Positions 23,482-32,081 of a stretch of DNA of 64,000 nucleotides are shown piece after piece. This DNA is from Curtobacterium sp. VKM Ac-1376. Lineage in GTDB: Bacteria > Actinomycetota > Actinomycetes > Actinomycetales > Microbacteriaceae. How positions within the stretch are numbered: the first letter of the stretch is position 1; the number at the start of each line of letters is the position of its first letter. The stretch is taken from NCBI RefSeq assembly GCF_015351025.1, contig NZ_JADKRV010000011.1, forward strand, positions 1-64,000, in the 5' to 3' direction. The notes under the pieces are model-generated. The model made no database searches and was not told where the DNA came from. It saw nothing but the letters and a program-made list of their open reading frames with translations. Position numbers and translations under genes: made by a program.

Positions 23482-25008
23482 TCAGGCGTTGGACAGCGTC
23501 GGTGCCGCTGTCAGGGCGAGGGCGGTGACGGTCAGGTTGGTGTTGGCTCGCAACGGTTCTGCGAGGATCGACGCGTCGGCGACGAATAGGCCCTCCGTGC
23601 CGTGCACAGCGAACGACTCGGATACGACTGCTGTCGCGTCGCTCGCCGGACCGCGACGCGCCGTTCCGACGGGGTGGTGCCCGGGCTGGAGGCGTTCGAG
23701 TAGCCATTCGTCGAGCGCCTCGTCGTCTGCGAGCACGTCCGGGTCCGGCTGGTCGATGTGCGAGATACGCCCGGCGAACGGTGCGGAGGCGAGCAGTTCA
23801 GATGCCAGACGGACTCCTTCGCGGTGTCGGGCCAGGTCCTCGTCGACGTCGACGAAGTCGTAGTCGATGTGCAGGTGCCGGTCCGGACCGAGGGTCACGG
23901 TGCCGCGCGCGTTCGGAAGCATCAGATTCGAGGTGAGGGCCGAAGCGGTGGGCTGCCGCCATGCTGCGGCGAGGTCAGACCGGTATCCGGGGAGGTCGAC
24001 GTGATTGATCATGCACAGCTGCATGTCGTTGCGTGCGGCGTGGGGCAGGCTTGAGGTGTAGCGGAGCAGTGCTTGAACGCAGGGGACGCCCTCACGGACG
24101 ACGCCTTCGTCGAGTCGGAAGGTGACGGGAACCTGCGAATGGTCACTCAGGTTCATACCGACTCCTGGCCGGTTCGCGACCACTTCGATTCCGGCGGCGT
24201 CGAGTTGATCCTGCGGTCCGACGCCGGAGCGGAGCAGGATCTCCGGTGTCCCGTACGCCCCGGCCACCAAGATGATCGTCGGGGCGGTGGCGACGTGGAT
24301 CTCGGTGGTGGGTGGACGTGTGTATCGGACGCCCGTCGCCCTGGTCCCGTCGAAGACGAGTCCTCGGACTGAGGCCCGGTCGAGCACCTCGAGATCGGCG
24401 TTGTCGCGAGCCGGTTCGAGGAAGGCACGCCGCGAAGAGACCCGTGTCCCATCTGCGGCGAGATTGAGCGGTGCGGGCCCGACACCGGTCGAGGACGGTG
24501 CGTTGTGATCCTCGACCTCTGTGAATCCTCGCGACAGAGCGGCGTCGAGAAAGCGTCGTGACACTGGTGTGAAGTCGTCGAGCGCCTCGCGTCGGATCGG
24601 CAGCGGACCGCGGCTTCCGTGCCAGTCTCCGGTGAAGTCGTGATCAGTTTCGACAGCAAGGAACGCCTTGAGCATCTCCGACCAGGATCCCGGCCCGGTG
24701 CCTCCACCGAAGTCGTCGGGATCGGGTCGGAGGGCTATGCAGCTGTTCACCTGCGATGTACCGCCGACGACCTTGCCGCGGGGTATCGGGCGCTGGGCGC
24801 CGTTCTTCGACTCTGCAACCAAGCCCCAGTCGTGGGAGCCGATGGCCGGTGTCGTTCCGTCCCGCAACTCGGCGGGGAGGTCGGCGTCCCGGTAGTCGGG
24901 ACCCGCTTCGAGCAGGAGGACATGGCAGCCCGGTGCCCTGCTCAGCGCGGCGGCCACAGCGCAGCCTGCTGATCCGGCTCCGACGACGATGTGCGTGTAA
25001 TGGTTCAA
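23482..25008 (-). CDS. GMC-family FAD-dependent oxidoreductase
   Basis: 508 residues. FAD-binding GAGSAGC sits at residues 9-15 (THIVVGAGSAGCAVAAAL). The GMC signature GKVVGGTSQVNSCI follows near residue 80. The C-terminal catalytic region is PGHHPVGTARRG, then LFVADASILAEPLRANTNLTV. The TTG start at 25008 is supported by GGGAAGG nine bases upstream and by overlap with the previous stop (TTGA); the upstream frame runs antiparallel to the kinase gene. GMC enzymes oxidise alcohols, here perhaps to the carbonyl that the class III aminotransferase then aminates. Confidence 0.87.
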   Translation of the reverse strand: MNHYTHIVVGAGSAGCAVAAALSRAPGCHVLLLEAGPDYRDADLPAELRDGTTPAIGSHDWGLVAESKNGAQRPIPRGKVVGGTSQVNSCIALRPDPDDFGGGTGPGSWSEMLKAFLAVETDHDFTGDWHGSRGPLPIRREALDDFTPVSRRFLDAALSRGFTEVEDHNAPSSTGVGPAPLNLAADGTRVSSRRAFLEPARDNADLEVLDRASVRGLVFDGTRATGVRYTRPPTTEIHVATAPTIILVAGAYGTPEILLRSGVGPQDQLDAAGIEVVANRPGVGMNLSDHSQVPVTFRLDEGVVREGVPCVQALLRYTSSLPHAARNDMQLCMINHVDLPGYRSDLAAAWRQPTASALTSNLMLPNARGTVTLGPDRHLHIDYDFVDVDEDLARHREGVRLASELLASAPFAGRISHIDQPDPDVLADDEALDEWLLERLQPGHHPVGTARRGPASDATAVVSESFAVHGTEGLFVADASILAEPLRANTNLTVTALALTAAPTLSNA

Positions 25009-25589
25009 CGGTGATGGCCTTCCCGTAGTCGGACGTCGAGGTGCTGTGAGACCCAGGCGGAGAGTTGCGCCGGTGATCGGAATCGCCAGATGTCGGGTGG
25101 GTTCGGACGGTGGCGCGCTCCCCGGAACTCTCGCCCAAGCCGACGTCCGCCGGTCGATACGGCGTACCGAAGAGCGTGGTGGCGGTCCCAGATGGCGGCG
25201 ATTGGACTGCTCTCCCGATTTCCCGACCACAGAATCTCGTGGTGGAGGCGGCGGAGCGTGGAGCGGAGAAGGACGCTGAGGAATGTGAGCCATCGCGGAT
25301 AGTCGAGCCAGATGATCAGATCGACGCGCTCGGCCAGGAACGGAACGTCGTCGAGATACTGCCATTCGGTCACCCACGTCGGGCTCGCCAGCGCTCTCGA
25401 AGCGTTCTCGGAGAAATCCTGACGGACGGTCCATCCGGGTCCGTAGTACAGCTCATCCAGTTCGACTCTGGGGTATTCGAGGTGGACGGCGAGCCGTGTC
25501 GCCAAGGCGGTCTTACCCGCGCCGCTCGCCCCGGCTATTGCGATCCGTTGGTGTCCGTGCTCGAACTGCGAGGCGGTCTTCGTGTACAC
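25005..25589 (-). CDS. P-loop kinase, adenylate-kinase/topology-modulation-like
   Basis: 194 residues. The Walker A motif IAIAGASGAGKTALATRLA begins near residue 15, followed by VELDELYYGPGWTVRQDF and VDLIIWLDYPRWLTFLSVLLRSTLRR, the pattern of small FlaR/topology-modulation-type NTPases related to adenylate kinases. The GTG start lies five bases after the aminotransferase stop. It may phosphorylate a pathway intermediate, as in guanidinocyclitol routes where phosphorylation precedes amidino transfer. That role is inference. Confidence 0.7.
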   Translation of the reverse strand: MYTKTASQFEHGHQRIAIAGASGAGKTALATRLAVHLEYPRVELDELYYGPGWTVRQDFSENASRALASPTWVTEWQYLDDVPFLAERVDLIIWLDYPRWLTFLSVLLRSTLRRLHHEILWSGNRESSPIAAIWDRHHALRYAVSTGGRRLGREFRGARHRPNPPDIWRFRSPAQLSAWVSQHLDVRLREGHHR

Positions 25590-25594
25590 CCCGC

Positions 25595-26866
25595 TCAGCC
25601 GTCCGTCGGCGCGCTGCCCGACAAAATCGTGTCTTGGACCGCACGGACGAGAGTGTCCGTCAGCTCGTCGATGCCAGCGCGGTCGATCGTGAGCGGGGGG
25701 ATCGCCATCACGTGTTGGCGTTGACGTCGGACGATGAGGCCCCGTTCCCAAGCGCGGCGCTCGACGTCTTCCGCGAGAGTCTCCGTGTCCAACTCCACGG
25801 TGACGACCAATCCCAGACCACGTACATCGTGTACGCCGTCTAGGTCGGCCAGGGGGGCGAGTTGCGCGAGGAGTTGACGTCCGCGTTCGGCTGCGTTTTC
25901 GACGAGGTGCTCGGCGGTGATCGTGCGGAGGACTTCGAGCGCGACCGCGCTCGCGACCGCATGTCCGCCTGTGGTGTGCCCGTACTGCAACGTCGCCGGC
26001 GGGGTCGCCGATGCGTAACTGTCGTACACACGTCCCCCGGCGCTGACGGCCGCGATGGGGATGAAGCCCGCGCCGAGTCCTTTACTGATGGTGACGATGT
26101 CGGGCGTCACCTCGTCGTGTTCGAATCCGAACATACGTCCCGTCCTGCCGAGCCCACAGAAGACCTCGTCGAGGATGAGGAGAGTTCCCGTCTCTTCGCA
26201 GAGGGCCCGGAGGTCGCGGAGGAAGCCTTGAGGAAGTACGACGCCGCCGCCGACGTTCAGGACGGCTTCCACCAGCACTGCTGCGGTCGGTGTGGTCTCC
26301 AACGCCGATCGGAAGCTCTGGAGCAGCTCGAAGCCGCCGGTTTCCCGGAGGGCCGCGCCGGTGGTCGGGAACGGAACCCGCGTGATGTGGGTATCGATTT
26401 TCTGGTCGGCGGTGTTGCCGGGGAGTTCGGTCATCGACTTCGCGAGCAGCGTGGTCCCGTGGTAGCCGTCGGCGAAGCTGACCAGTGCCGTTCGCGGTTC
26501 ATCGATGTTGCGCCAGTAGTCGTGGGCGATCTTGATGGCGAGCTCGGTTGCTTCGGAGCCGCTGTTGACGAAGCTGGTGTGCCACGGGCTCGTCCCCGGG
26601 AGTACGGCGTCCAGCGCGTCCGCGAGGTCGAGGGCAGGCCGATGGTCTGCGCCGCCGAGATCGACGTGTTCCAAGCGCCGCATCTGATCTGCTGCCACTG
26701 CTGCCATCTGTTCCCTGCCGTGACCGCAGATCGCGTTCAGCGCGCCTGAGGTGGCATCGAGATACCCCTTGCCCGAGGCGTCGTAGAGGCGGTAGCCGGC
26801 GCCGCGGTCGTAGAGGGGGCGATTCGTCTCGCCGGTCGTGGGATTCCAAGGATGCCAAAGGGTCAT
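25595..26866 (-). CDS. class III PLP-dependent aminotransferase
   Basis: 423 residues, normal for the class. Landmarks are the substrate/cofactor region FVNSGSEATELAIKIA, FADGYHGTT, ILDEVFCGLGRTG with the PLP-nitrogen aspartate, and the Schiff-base lysine in DIVTISKGLGAG. The reaction would convert a ketone or aldehyde to an amine using an amino donor. Sequence YGHTTGGHAVASAVALEVL matches the C-terminal anchoring motif. The start overlaps the ATP-grasp gene's stop (ATGA). With the GMC oxidase and amidinotransferase it makes an alcohol-to-amine-to-guanidine series plausible. Confidence 0.87.
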   Translation of the reverse strand: MTLWHPWNPTTGETNRPLYDRGAGYRLYDASGKGYLDATSGALNAICGHGREQMAAVAADQMRRLEHVDLGGADHRPALDLADALDAVLPGTSPWHTSFVNSGSEATELAIKIAHDYWRNIDEPRTALVSFADGYHGTTLLAKSMTELPGNTADQKIDTHITRVPFPTTGAALRETGGFELLQSFRSALETTPTAAVLVEAVLNVGGGVVLPQGFLRDLRALCEETGTLLILDEVFCGLGRTGRMFGFEHDEVTPDIVTISKGLGAGFIPIAAVSAGGRVYDSYASATPPATLQYGHTTGGHAVASAVALEVLRTITAEHLVENAAERGRQLLAQLAPLADLDGVHDVRGLGLVVTVELDTETLAEDVERRAWERGLIVRRQRQHVMAIPPLTIDRAGIDELTDTLVRAVQDTILSGSAPTDG

Positions 26867-28104
26867 CTGTTCTCGCCTTTCGTCCATTCGGTGTTCGTGT
26901 TCCACCAGCGTTCGATCTCGAGCAGCTGGGTCATCTCGTCCTCCGGCTCCGACCCGTCGGTGACGCGTCGGCGGAACAGGATCGTCGCGACGGCGTCCGT
27001 GACTGCGTGCGGGCCGTCGAAGTGTCGGGGTAGGTGCTCGACGAGGAGGTCGTAGCGCAGCGTCTGCGCCGTCGGGGCGGACGAAGGCGCGCGAAGCAAG
27101 GTGCCTTCGTGCGGCGGGAACCACCCCCAGCCGTGGAGCGTGTCGGGTGCTCGACGGGCCACCCGTTCACTCGATACGAAACCGAGCCCCGCGCGGATCG
27201 GTTCCGCGTAGAGGTTCACGCCGAAGCTGTGTTCGTACGCTTCCACGATTCCCGCACCCCCGGCTCGCGCTGCGATCTCGCCGAGATAGACGGGTCCATC
27301 GGCCTCTACGAAGAATTCGGCATGGAACGCATGCAGACCTTCGGCTGCGGGCAAGGCGTCGACGACCTCGCGGACCGTCGCGACGAGCCTCTCGGCTTCG
27401 GCGCCATCGGCCAGCATCACGCTCAGGTTGGGTTTGGCCTCGTACATGGTCCGCCATTGCTGGTGGAGGTACCGGGACGGCCACGCCTGCAGTACGGTTC
27501 CGTCCAACATCAGCCCGTCGACGTGGAAGAGCTCACCGTCGAGCCGTTCCTCGACGAGGTAATCGCTTCGCGACGCGGTGCGGGAGAGCATGCGTTGCAG
27601 CTCTTCGGCGGTGTCGAGCATGAAAGTTCGTTTGGAAGCAACGCCCCTCACGGGTTTGAGAACGAACCGATCTGCTCGGTGCATGAGATCGTCGACCGCG
27701 GCCGCGTCGTCGGCCAACGCCATCCGTGCGGTCGCGATACCAGCCGCGGAGACACGAGACTTCATGTCGTACTTGTCGCGATACGCGTTCGCACTCGCGA
27801 CGCTTTGCCCGGGTAAGCCGATGCGCTGACGGATGGCTGCGCACCTCTGGACGTCTATCTCTGTAGTCGAGAGCAGGCGGGACGCGCCGACACGCCGACA
27901 CGTGGCCTCGATCAGTCGTGTCGTCTGGTCCGAGTCGTAGTCCTCGACGACGACGGTCTCGACACCGGCCGCAGCGAGTGCGCACATGCCAGCGTCCGTG
28001 ACCGAGGAGGCAGAAGTGATCAGGTGTACCGCTCGCGGCGCACCTGCCACCCAGCCGGCCAGCTCCGGCAGGATCGCGCGACGGCTGACCAAGACCGCAG
28101 TCAT
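26863..28104 (-). CDS. ATP-grasp ligase (cluster 1, second copy)
   Basis: 413 residues. The ATP-grasp core is readable: RFVLKPVRGVASKRTFML (nucleotide lysine and flexible loop), YLVEERLDGELFHVDGLML, and FFVEADGPVYLGEIAARAGGAGI (metal ligands E and N-like position). The N-terminal third (MTAVLVSRRAILPELAGWVAG) is a Rossmann-like pre-grasp domain. Such stand-alone enzymes form amide bonds through acyl phosphates. The start overlaps the acyl-CoA dehydrogenase stop (ATGA). The in-frame upstream extension is unlikely. Confidence 0.83.
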   Translation of the reverse strand: MTAVLVSRRAILPELAGWVAGAPRAVHLITSASSVTDAGMCALAAAGVETVVVEDYDSDQTTRLIEATCRRVGASRLLSTTEIDVQRCAAIRQRIGLPGQSVASANAYRDKYDMKSRVSAAGIATARMALADDAAAVDDLMHRADRFVLKPVRGVASKRTFMLDTAEELQRMLSRTASRSDYLVEERLDGELFHVDGLMLDGTVLQAWPSRYLHQQWRTMYEAKPNLSVMLADGAEAERLVATVREVVDALPAAEGLHAFHAEFFVEADGPVYLGEIAARAGGAGIVEAYEHSFGVNLYAEPIRAGLGFVSSERVARRAPDTLHGWGWFPPHEGTLLRAPSSAPTAQTLRYDLLVEHLPRHFDGPHAVTDAVATILFRRRVTDGSEPEDEMTQLLEIERWWNTNTEWTKGENR

Positions 28105-29300
28105 GCCTCTGTAGATCCGGGGAGGAGGAATTCGACGAAGCGTTCCGGGGGCGAAAACGGGCGCATGAACGCCGCTGCCTTCGCGTCGCGGTAGCACCGG
28201 GCGAGGGGATGATCCGCCGTGAACGCACGGCCACCGCAGATCTGCATCGCCGCGTCGATCACGCGGGTCGTCTCGCGCTCGACCGTGAGCGAAGCGATGA
28301 GGCAGTCCCGCATGATCCGGCGCCCGACTTCCGAATCGGCGCTCCGAGGAGCTGTGCTCCCGAAGACCTCGTCGATGCGCTCGAGCGAGCGCTGGAAAAC
28401 CGCCTCCGCCTCGGCGTAAGCGACGGTCATGTCGGCGACGTACCAGCGGATGGCAGTGGCTTCGGAGCGCCTGCGGACGCCTGGGCTATCCCGTGCAAAA
28501 TCCGCCAAGGCGATGTCGGACGCGGCTTGAGCGATACCCAGATATGCAGCGACGATCGGGATCGACGCCGCGGCGCGGCCTTCGAGATCGTTCGGGTCCG
28601 GCCGACCCCATGGTCCTCCCGGGCGCATCGAACGGTCGGGAAGGCGCACTTCGTCCAGGATCACGGTGCCGCTGCCGGACCCCCGCAAGCCCAATCCATC
28701 CCAGTCGTCGAGGACCTCGACCCCACGCGCCGCCACCGGAATCATCGCCGAACCCATGCGGGTTCCGTCGGGCCCGACGCATCGCACCCGTGTGTACAGG
28801 TGGGTGGCCGAGGGGGAGTTGGACACCAAGATCTTCCGACCGGACACCGTCCAGCCGTCCGCGTCCTTTCGGGCTTCTGTCGCCGGGCGCCACGCCTCGA
28901 GACCCGGTTCGGCGACGGCGGAGGCGAGCACCATTGCACCTGAACCGAGCTCGCGCAACCATTGCCGCTGCACGAGATCCGCGTCGTTGGAAGCCGCGGC
29001 GGTTCGGGCGAAGTACACCGCGAGAGCGAAGTGCATCGAAAGGGCGACTCCGACCGAGCCGTCGGCGGCAGCGATCTCCTTGACGAGCAGCGACACGTCG
29101 TGCAGCGATGTGAGACCGAGACCACCGGATGGCTTCGGAGCGCTCACACCGAGAAGGCCTGCGCACCGCAGCCGTTCGACACTTGCGATCGCCGTCTGTC
29201 CCAGCCGATCGTTCACAGCCGCTTGTTCCTGGAGATACGACCGATGTGCTTCGACCCATCGGACGGCCTCGCGACCTTCCTCGGAACGCGTGGGGATCAT
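28101..29300 (-). CDS. acyl-CoA dehydrogenase-like flavoenzyme
   Basis: 399 residues. The order of domains is typical: an N-terminal helical part (GLLGVSAPKPSGGLGLTSLHDVSLLVKEIAAADGS), a central beta domain (AVAEPGLEAWRPATEARKD, SGRKILVSNSPSATHLYTRV) and a C-terminal four-helix part (ERETTRVIDAAMQICGGRAFTADHPLARCYRDAKAAAFMRP). The usual catalytic glutamate position is not certain. In natural-product operons these enzymes often act on carrier- or CoA-bound or even free substrates, to desaturate or hydroxylate. Its position between two ATP-grasp genes suggests a tailoring step. Confidence 0.82.
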   Translation of the reverse strand: MIPTRSEEGREAVRWVEAHRSYLQEQAAVNDRLGQTAIASVERLRCAGLLGVSAPKPSGGLGLTSLHDVSLLVKEIAAADGSVGVALSMHFALAVYFARTAAASNDADLVQRQWLRELGSGAMVLASAVAEPGLEAWRPATEARKDADGWTVSGRKILVSNSPSATHLYTRVRCVGPDGTRMGSAMIPVAARGVEVLDDWDGLGLRGSGSGTVILDEVRLPDRSMRPGGPWGRPDPNDLEGRAAASIPIVAAYLGIAQAASDIALADFARDSPGVRRRSEATAIRWYVADMTVAYAEAEAVFQRSLERIDEVFGSTAPRSADSEVGRRIMRDCLIASLTVERETTRVIDAAMQICGGRAFTADHPLARCYRDAKAAAFMRPFSPPERFVEFLLPGSTEA

Positions 29301-30640
29301 TCCGGCGTCCGGAACGACTGCGCGGTCGGCCAGCCGAGCTCGACGGCGAGAGCGGCCACTCTACGACCCACCAGGCCGTCGACGCCTCGAAGCGCTTCGC
29401 CTGAAGGGTGTACCCCGTGGATACTGGAAACGAAACGGTCGGCTCCTCGGAGCGCATCCGGAGATGATCGCCCCCGCAACTTGTCCGCGGGGATGGTCAG
29501 CGAGGCTGATGGTGATGCGCGGATCGCAGACCGGGCCTCACTGGCGAAGCGCTCGATGTCGAGCATCCCGAAAGGCATTGTTCCGTCGCCGAGCGACCGA
29601 GAGAGCAGATATATCGGAAAGTCCGGTCGGGCTTCGCGAAGGCCGAGACCGGACGCGAGACGAGGGTTCAACTCGGTCGCGACGAAACCGGCCGCGGTGA
29701 CGACACCGTCGATGCTGAAGAAGCCGCGGTAGCCCGCGTCCGTCTGCAGCAGAGCCCCCACACGCAGCGCGGCGTCCCGGATCTCGGCGTTGAGAGGACC
29801 GGCTGGTCGCCAGAACGTCGACGAGCCGATGAACACCAGTTCTCGCGATACCGAATCGCGGAGCGTCACGATCTCGATCGGATCGAAAGCAGACACCCCG
29901 TCGGGACCGACGACAGCTAGGACGCTGCATGGGACGCCCTCGACGAACTCCGACACCCGCACACGCGCCGCGAGGCCTTCCGCCCAGGCAGACGCTCCTA
30001 TCAATCCGTCAGCGCCCAGATCTCTCCCGAGCCAGCGGAGACCATTCGCGTCCCCTCGGAAGTCCGTCGAGGAATCCAACGCCAGGACGGCGCCGTCTCG
30101 CCCGCAGACTCGACGGTACGCGTCTGCTATCGGCTGCGGAGCCACGTCGACGACCTCATAAGCGGGAGTCGGCACGTCCGCTCGGGCGAAGAGCTCGTCG
30201 ATAACGGTCTTGTCTTCGTAGGCGGACCAGCGGACGGGTCGCCGTCCCAGTACGCGCCTGCCGCACACCGAGTCCAACTCGACGAAGTTGGTCGCCACCA
30301 CCGGGGCCTCCGCTGACGGATCGATCCCGTCGATCCAACCCCTCAGGCGTCCCGGTGGTTCTCGCAACGCCGCAGCGAATCCGGCACGGCTCATCGGGGT
30401 CCGCTCAGCGAGAACGATGGTCGGAACCCGCGTCTCGGCCGCCCCTGGATCGGGGTTGGCCGCAATCACGCCGATCGTCGTGCCGCCAGCCGACGCGATC
30501 TCTGCGAGAAGGGTGTCCGTGGCGCCGCCAAGACGCTCGGCGAGTACCAGGTACTCACCCGTCCATCCCCCTCGGACGGTTTCGGCAACGCTGTCGAGCT
30601 GCTTCGTCGACGTCGACTGCCGCTTCTGGAGCGAAAGCAT
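29297..30640 (-). CDS. ATP-grasp ligase (cluster 1, first gene)
   Basis: 447 residues. Grasp features are AYEDKTVIDELFARADVPTP, the substrate/loop region RVRVSEFVEGVPCSVLAVVGPDGV and the metal-binding FVATELNPRLASG. The usual K-P-x2-G-x-G-S/x loop is divergent (LALDSSTDFRGDANG), so the nucleotide loop may differ from textbook members. The start at 30640 matches a leaderless promoter; longer frames run through that promoter. It heads the seven-gene minus-strand operon that ends with the amidinotransferase. Confidence 0.72.
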   Translation of the reverse strand: MLSLQKRQSTSTKQLDSVAETVRGGWTGEYLVLAERLGGATDTLLAEIASAGGTTIGVIAANPDPGAAETRVPTIVLAERTPMSRAGFAAALREPPGRLRGWIDGIDPSAEAPVVATNFVELDSVCGRRVLGRRPVRWSAYEDKTVIDELFARADVPTPAYEVVDVAPQPIADAYRRVCGRDGAVLALDSSTDFRGDANGLRWLGRDLGADGLIGASAWAEGLAARVRVSEFVEGVPCSVLAVVGPDGVSAFDPIEIVTLRDSVSRELVFIGSSTFWRPAGPLNAEIRDAALRVGALLQTDAGYRGFFSIDGVVTAAGFVATELNPRLASGLGLREARPDFPIYLLSRSLGDGTMPFGMLDIERFASEARSAIRASPSASLTIPADKLRGRSSPDALRGADRFVSSIHGVHPSGEALRGVDGLVGRRVAALAVELGWPTAQSFRTPE

Positions 30641-30647
30641 GGTGGGG

Positions 30648-30676
30648 AGCGTAAGTCGAGGCTCGTTCACCGTCAA
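30648..30676 (-). promoter_or_regulatory. leaderless promoter of the cluster-1 operon
   Basis: Read on the minus strand: TTGACG (30676-30671), a 17-bp spacer, TACGCT (30653-30648), then seven bases to the ATG at 30640. The -35 box is one change from consensus. The geometry predicts transcription starting at or next to the start codon. Confidence 0.7.
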
Positions 30677-30838
30677 GGGGCGACGCGACGGCTCCGACCG
30701 TCCGGGATCCCGGCGCTTTGCGGGGAGGGTTGCGTTCCGCAACCGAACGGACCATGCTTGGGGCGATTTAGTCGACTCGTTGGATCTAGTCCGATCTGGA
30801 CGCCTCCTCGGGTCGGACGGCGATCAGGCGAGGGGGCC

Positions 30839-32044
30839 ATGAGTACGGGACGAGACCCTAGGGTGCGACGGCTGCTCGCTGCCTACTCCATCGACTCGCT
30901 CGGGAGCGGACTCTGGTTCCCGTTCGCTCTGATCTTCTTCACCCGTGCCCAAGGTCAGACCCTGCAGAGCGCGGGGCTCGCGATGACCGTCGGCTCCGTC
31001 CTCGCGTTGGCGGTGGGTCTGCTCAGCGGCGGAATCATCGATCGCATCGGACCTCTTCGTCTCATCGTCGGGGGCAACGTGGTGCGAGCCTGCGTCTTCG
31101 CGACCTATCCCTTCGTCGACTCGTTCTGGCACATGGCCGTCGGGACCTTCCTCATCTTCGCCGCCGACCGAGTCTTCTGGTCCGCGAACGTCCCGCTCCT
31201 CAGTGCCTTCCTGAATGGCCGGACCGTCGACAAGCTGCTGGGAACCGCCACGATGCTGCAGACGGCTGGTCTCGGCATCGGTGCGGCAGCAGCTTCGCTG
31301 CTGGCCGGGAGTGTCACCGGCCTGCACTGGATCGCATGGGCGAACGCGATCTCGTTCGCGCTCGCAGCGGTAGTGGTCGTTGGGCTGAAAGTGGGGCGCA
31401 CGGGAGTGGAGATCCCCGAAGCTGAAGTACTGCGTGGGCATGTCTGGCGGGATCGGCCCTTCCTCCAGCTCAGCCTGACGCAGGTGCTGCTCACCCTCGC
31501 AGGTTCCTCGTTCGTCATCATCCTCCCGCTCGTCGCGCTCGACGTCTTCAGAGGGCCACAATGGCTGCCAAGCGCGGCAATCGTGCTCGGCAACGTCGCA
31601 ATCGTCGCGCTGCAGCGCCCCGTGATCGCATTCGCATCCCGTTGGTCTCGAGGATCCGCACTCCTCATCGCAGTGCCGTTCTACGTCGTCGCTTTCATCG
31701 TGCTTGCGACGGGCGGCCCGGGTTGGGCCACTGCTGCGGTCGTCGTCCTCGTCCTCGGAGCATCCTTGCTGGGGGCGGTCGCCGAGGTGCTGGCGAACAC
31801 CCTGATGACGGCTGCCGCGAACAGCGCAGCGCCCGCGCACCTTCGCGGCCGGTACAGCGCGCTGTTCCAGACGGCGTGGGGGAGTGCGGACGCTATCGCG
31901 CCGGTGGTCTTCACCGCGCTGCTCACGATTGGAAATCAGGCACTGTGGATTGTTCTCGCGTTGACGACGCTCGCGGCCGTGCCGCTGCTGATTCGCCTAC
32001 GTCGACGCCTACCGCCCGCCGCGCTGCTGACCGCTGGCGAATGA
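30839..32044 (+). CDS. MFS transporter divergent from the cluster-1 operon
   Basis: 401 residues with about twelve membrane segments. The loop GGIIDRIGPLRLIVGGN after helix 2 is an MFS motif A variant. AGGGGG lies a few bases before the ATG. The gene is transcribed away from the ATP-grasp/amidinotransferase operon across a 200-bp region, a common place for a self-resistance exporter. It is not closely similar to the paralogous pair at 1036 and 21001; it resembles the exporter at 58805 more in length and layout. Confidence 0.82.
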   Translation: MSTGRDPRVRRLLAAYSIDSLGSGLWFPFALIFFTRAQGQTLQSAGLAMTVGSVLALAVGLLSGGIIDRIGPLRLIVGGNVVRACVFATYPFVDSFWHMAVGTFLIFAADRVFWSANVPLLSAFLNGRTVDKLLGTATMLQTAGLGIGAAAASLLAGSVTGLHWIAWANAISFALAAVVVVGLKVGRTGVEIPEAEVLRGHVWRDRPFLQLSLTQVLLTLAGSSFVIILPLVALDVFRGPQWLPSAAIVLGNVAIVALQRPVIAFASRWSRGSALLIAVPFYVVAFIVLATGGPGWATAAVVVLVLGASLLGAVAEVLANTLMTAAANSAAPAHLRGRYSALFQTAWGSADAIAPVVFTALLTIGNQALWIVLALTTLAAVPLLIRLRRRLPPAALLTAGE

Positions 32045-32081
32045 TCGCGGCGCAACGAACATCGACCGGAGGGGGTCTTCC

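Noticed and set aside
30824..31840. A 338-residue minus-strand frame with Glu/Asp/Arg-rich sequence
   Set aside because: It is the complement of the MFS gene, whose membrane helices give charged-looking antisense translation; no start site or domain.
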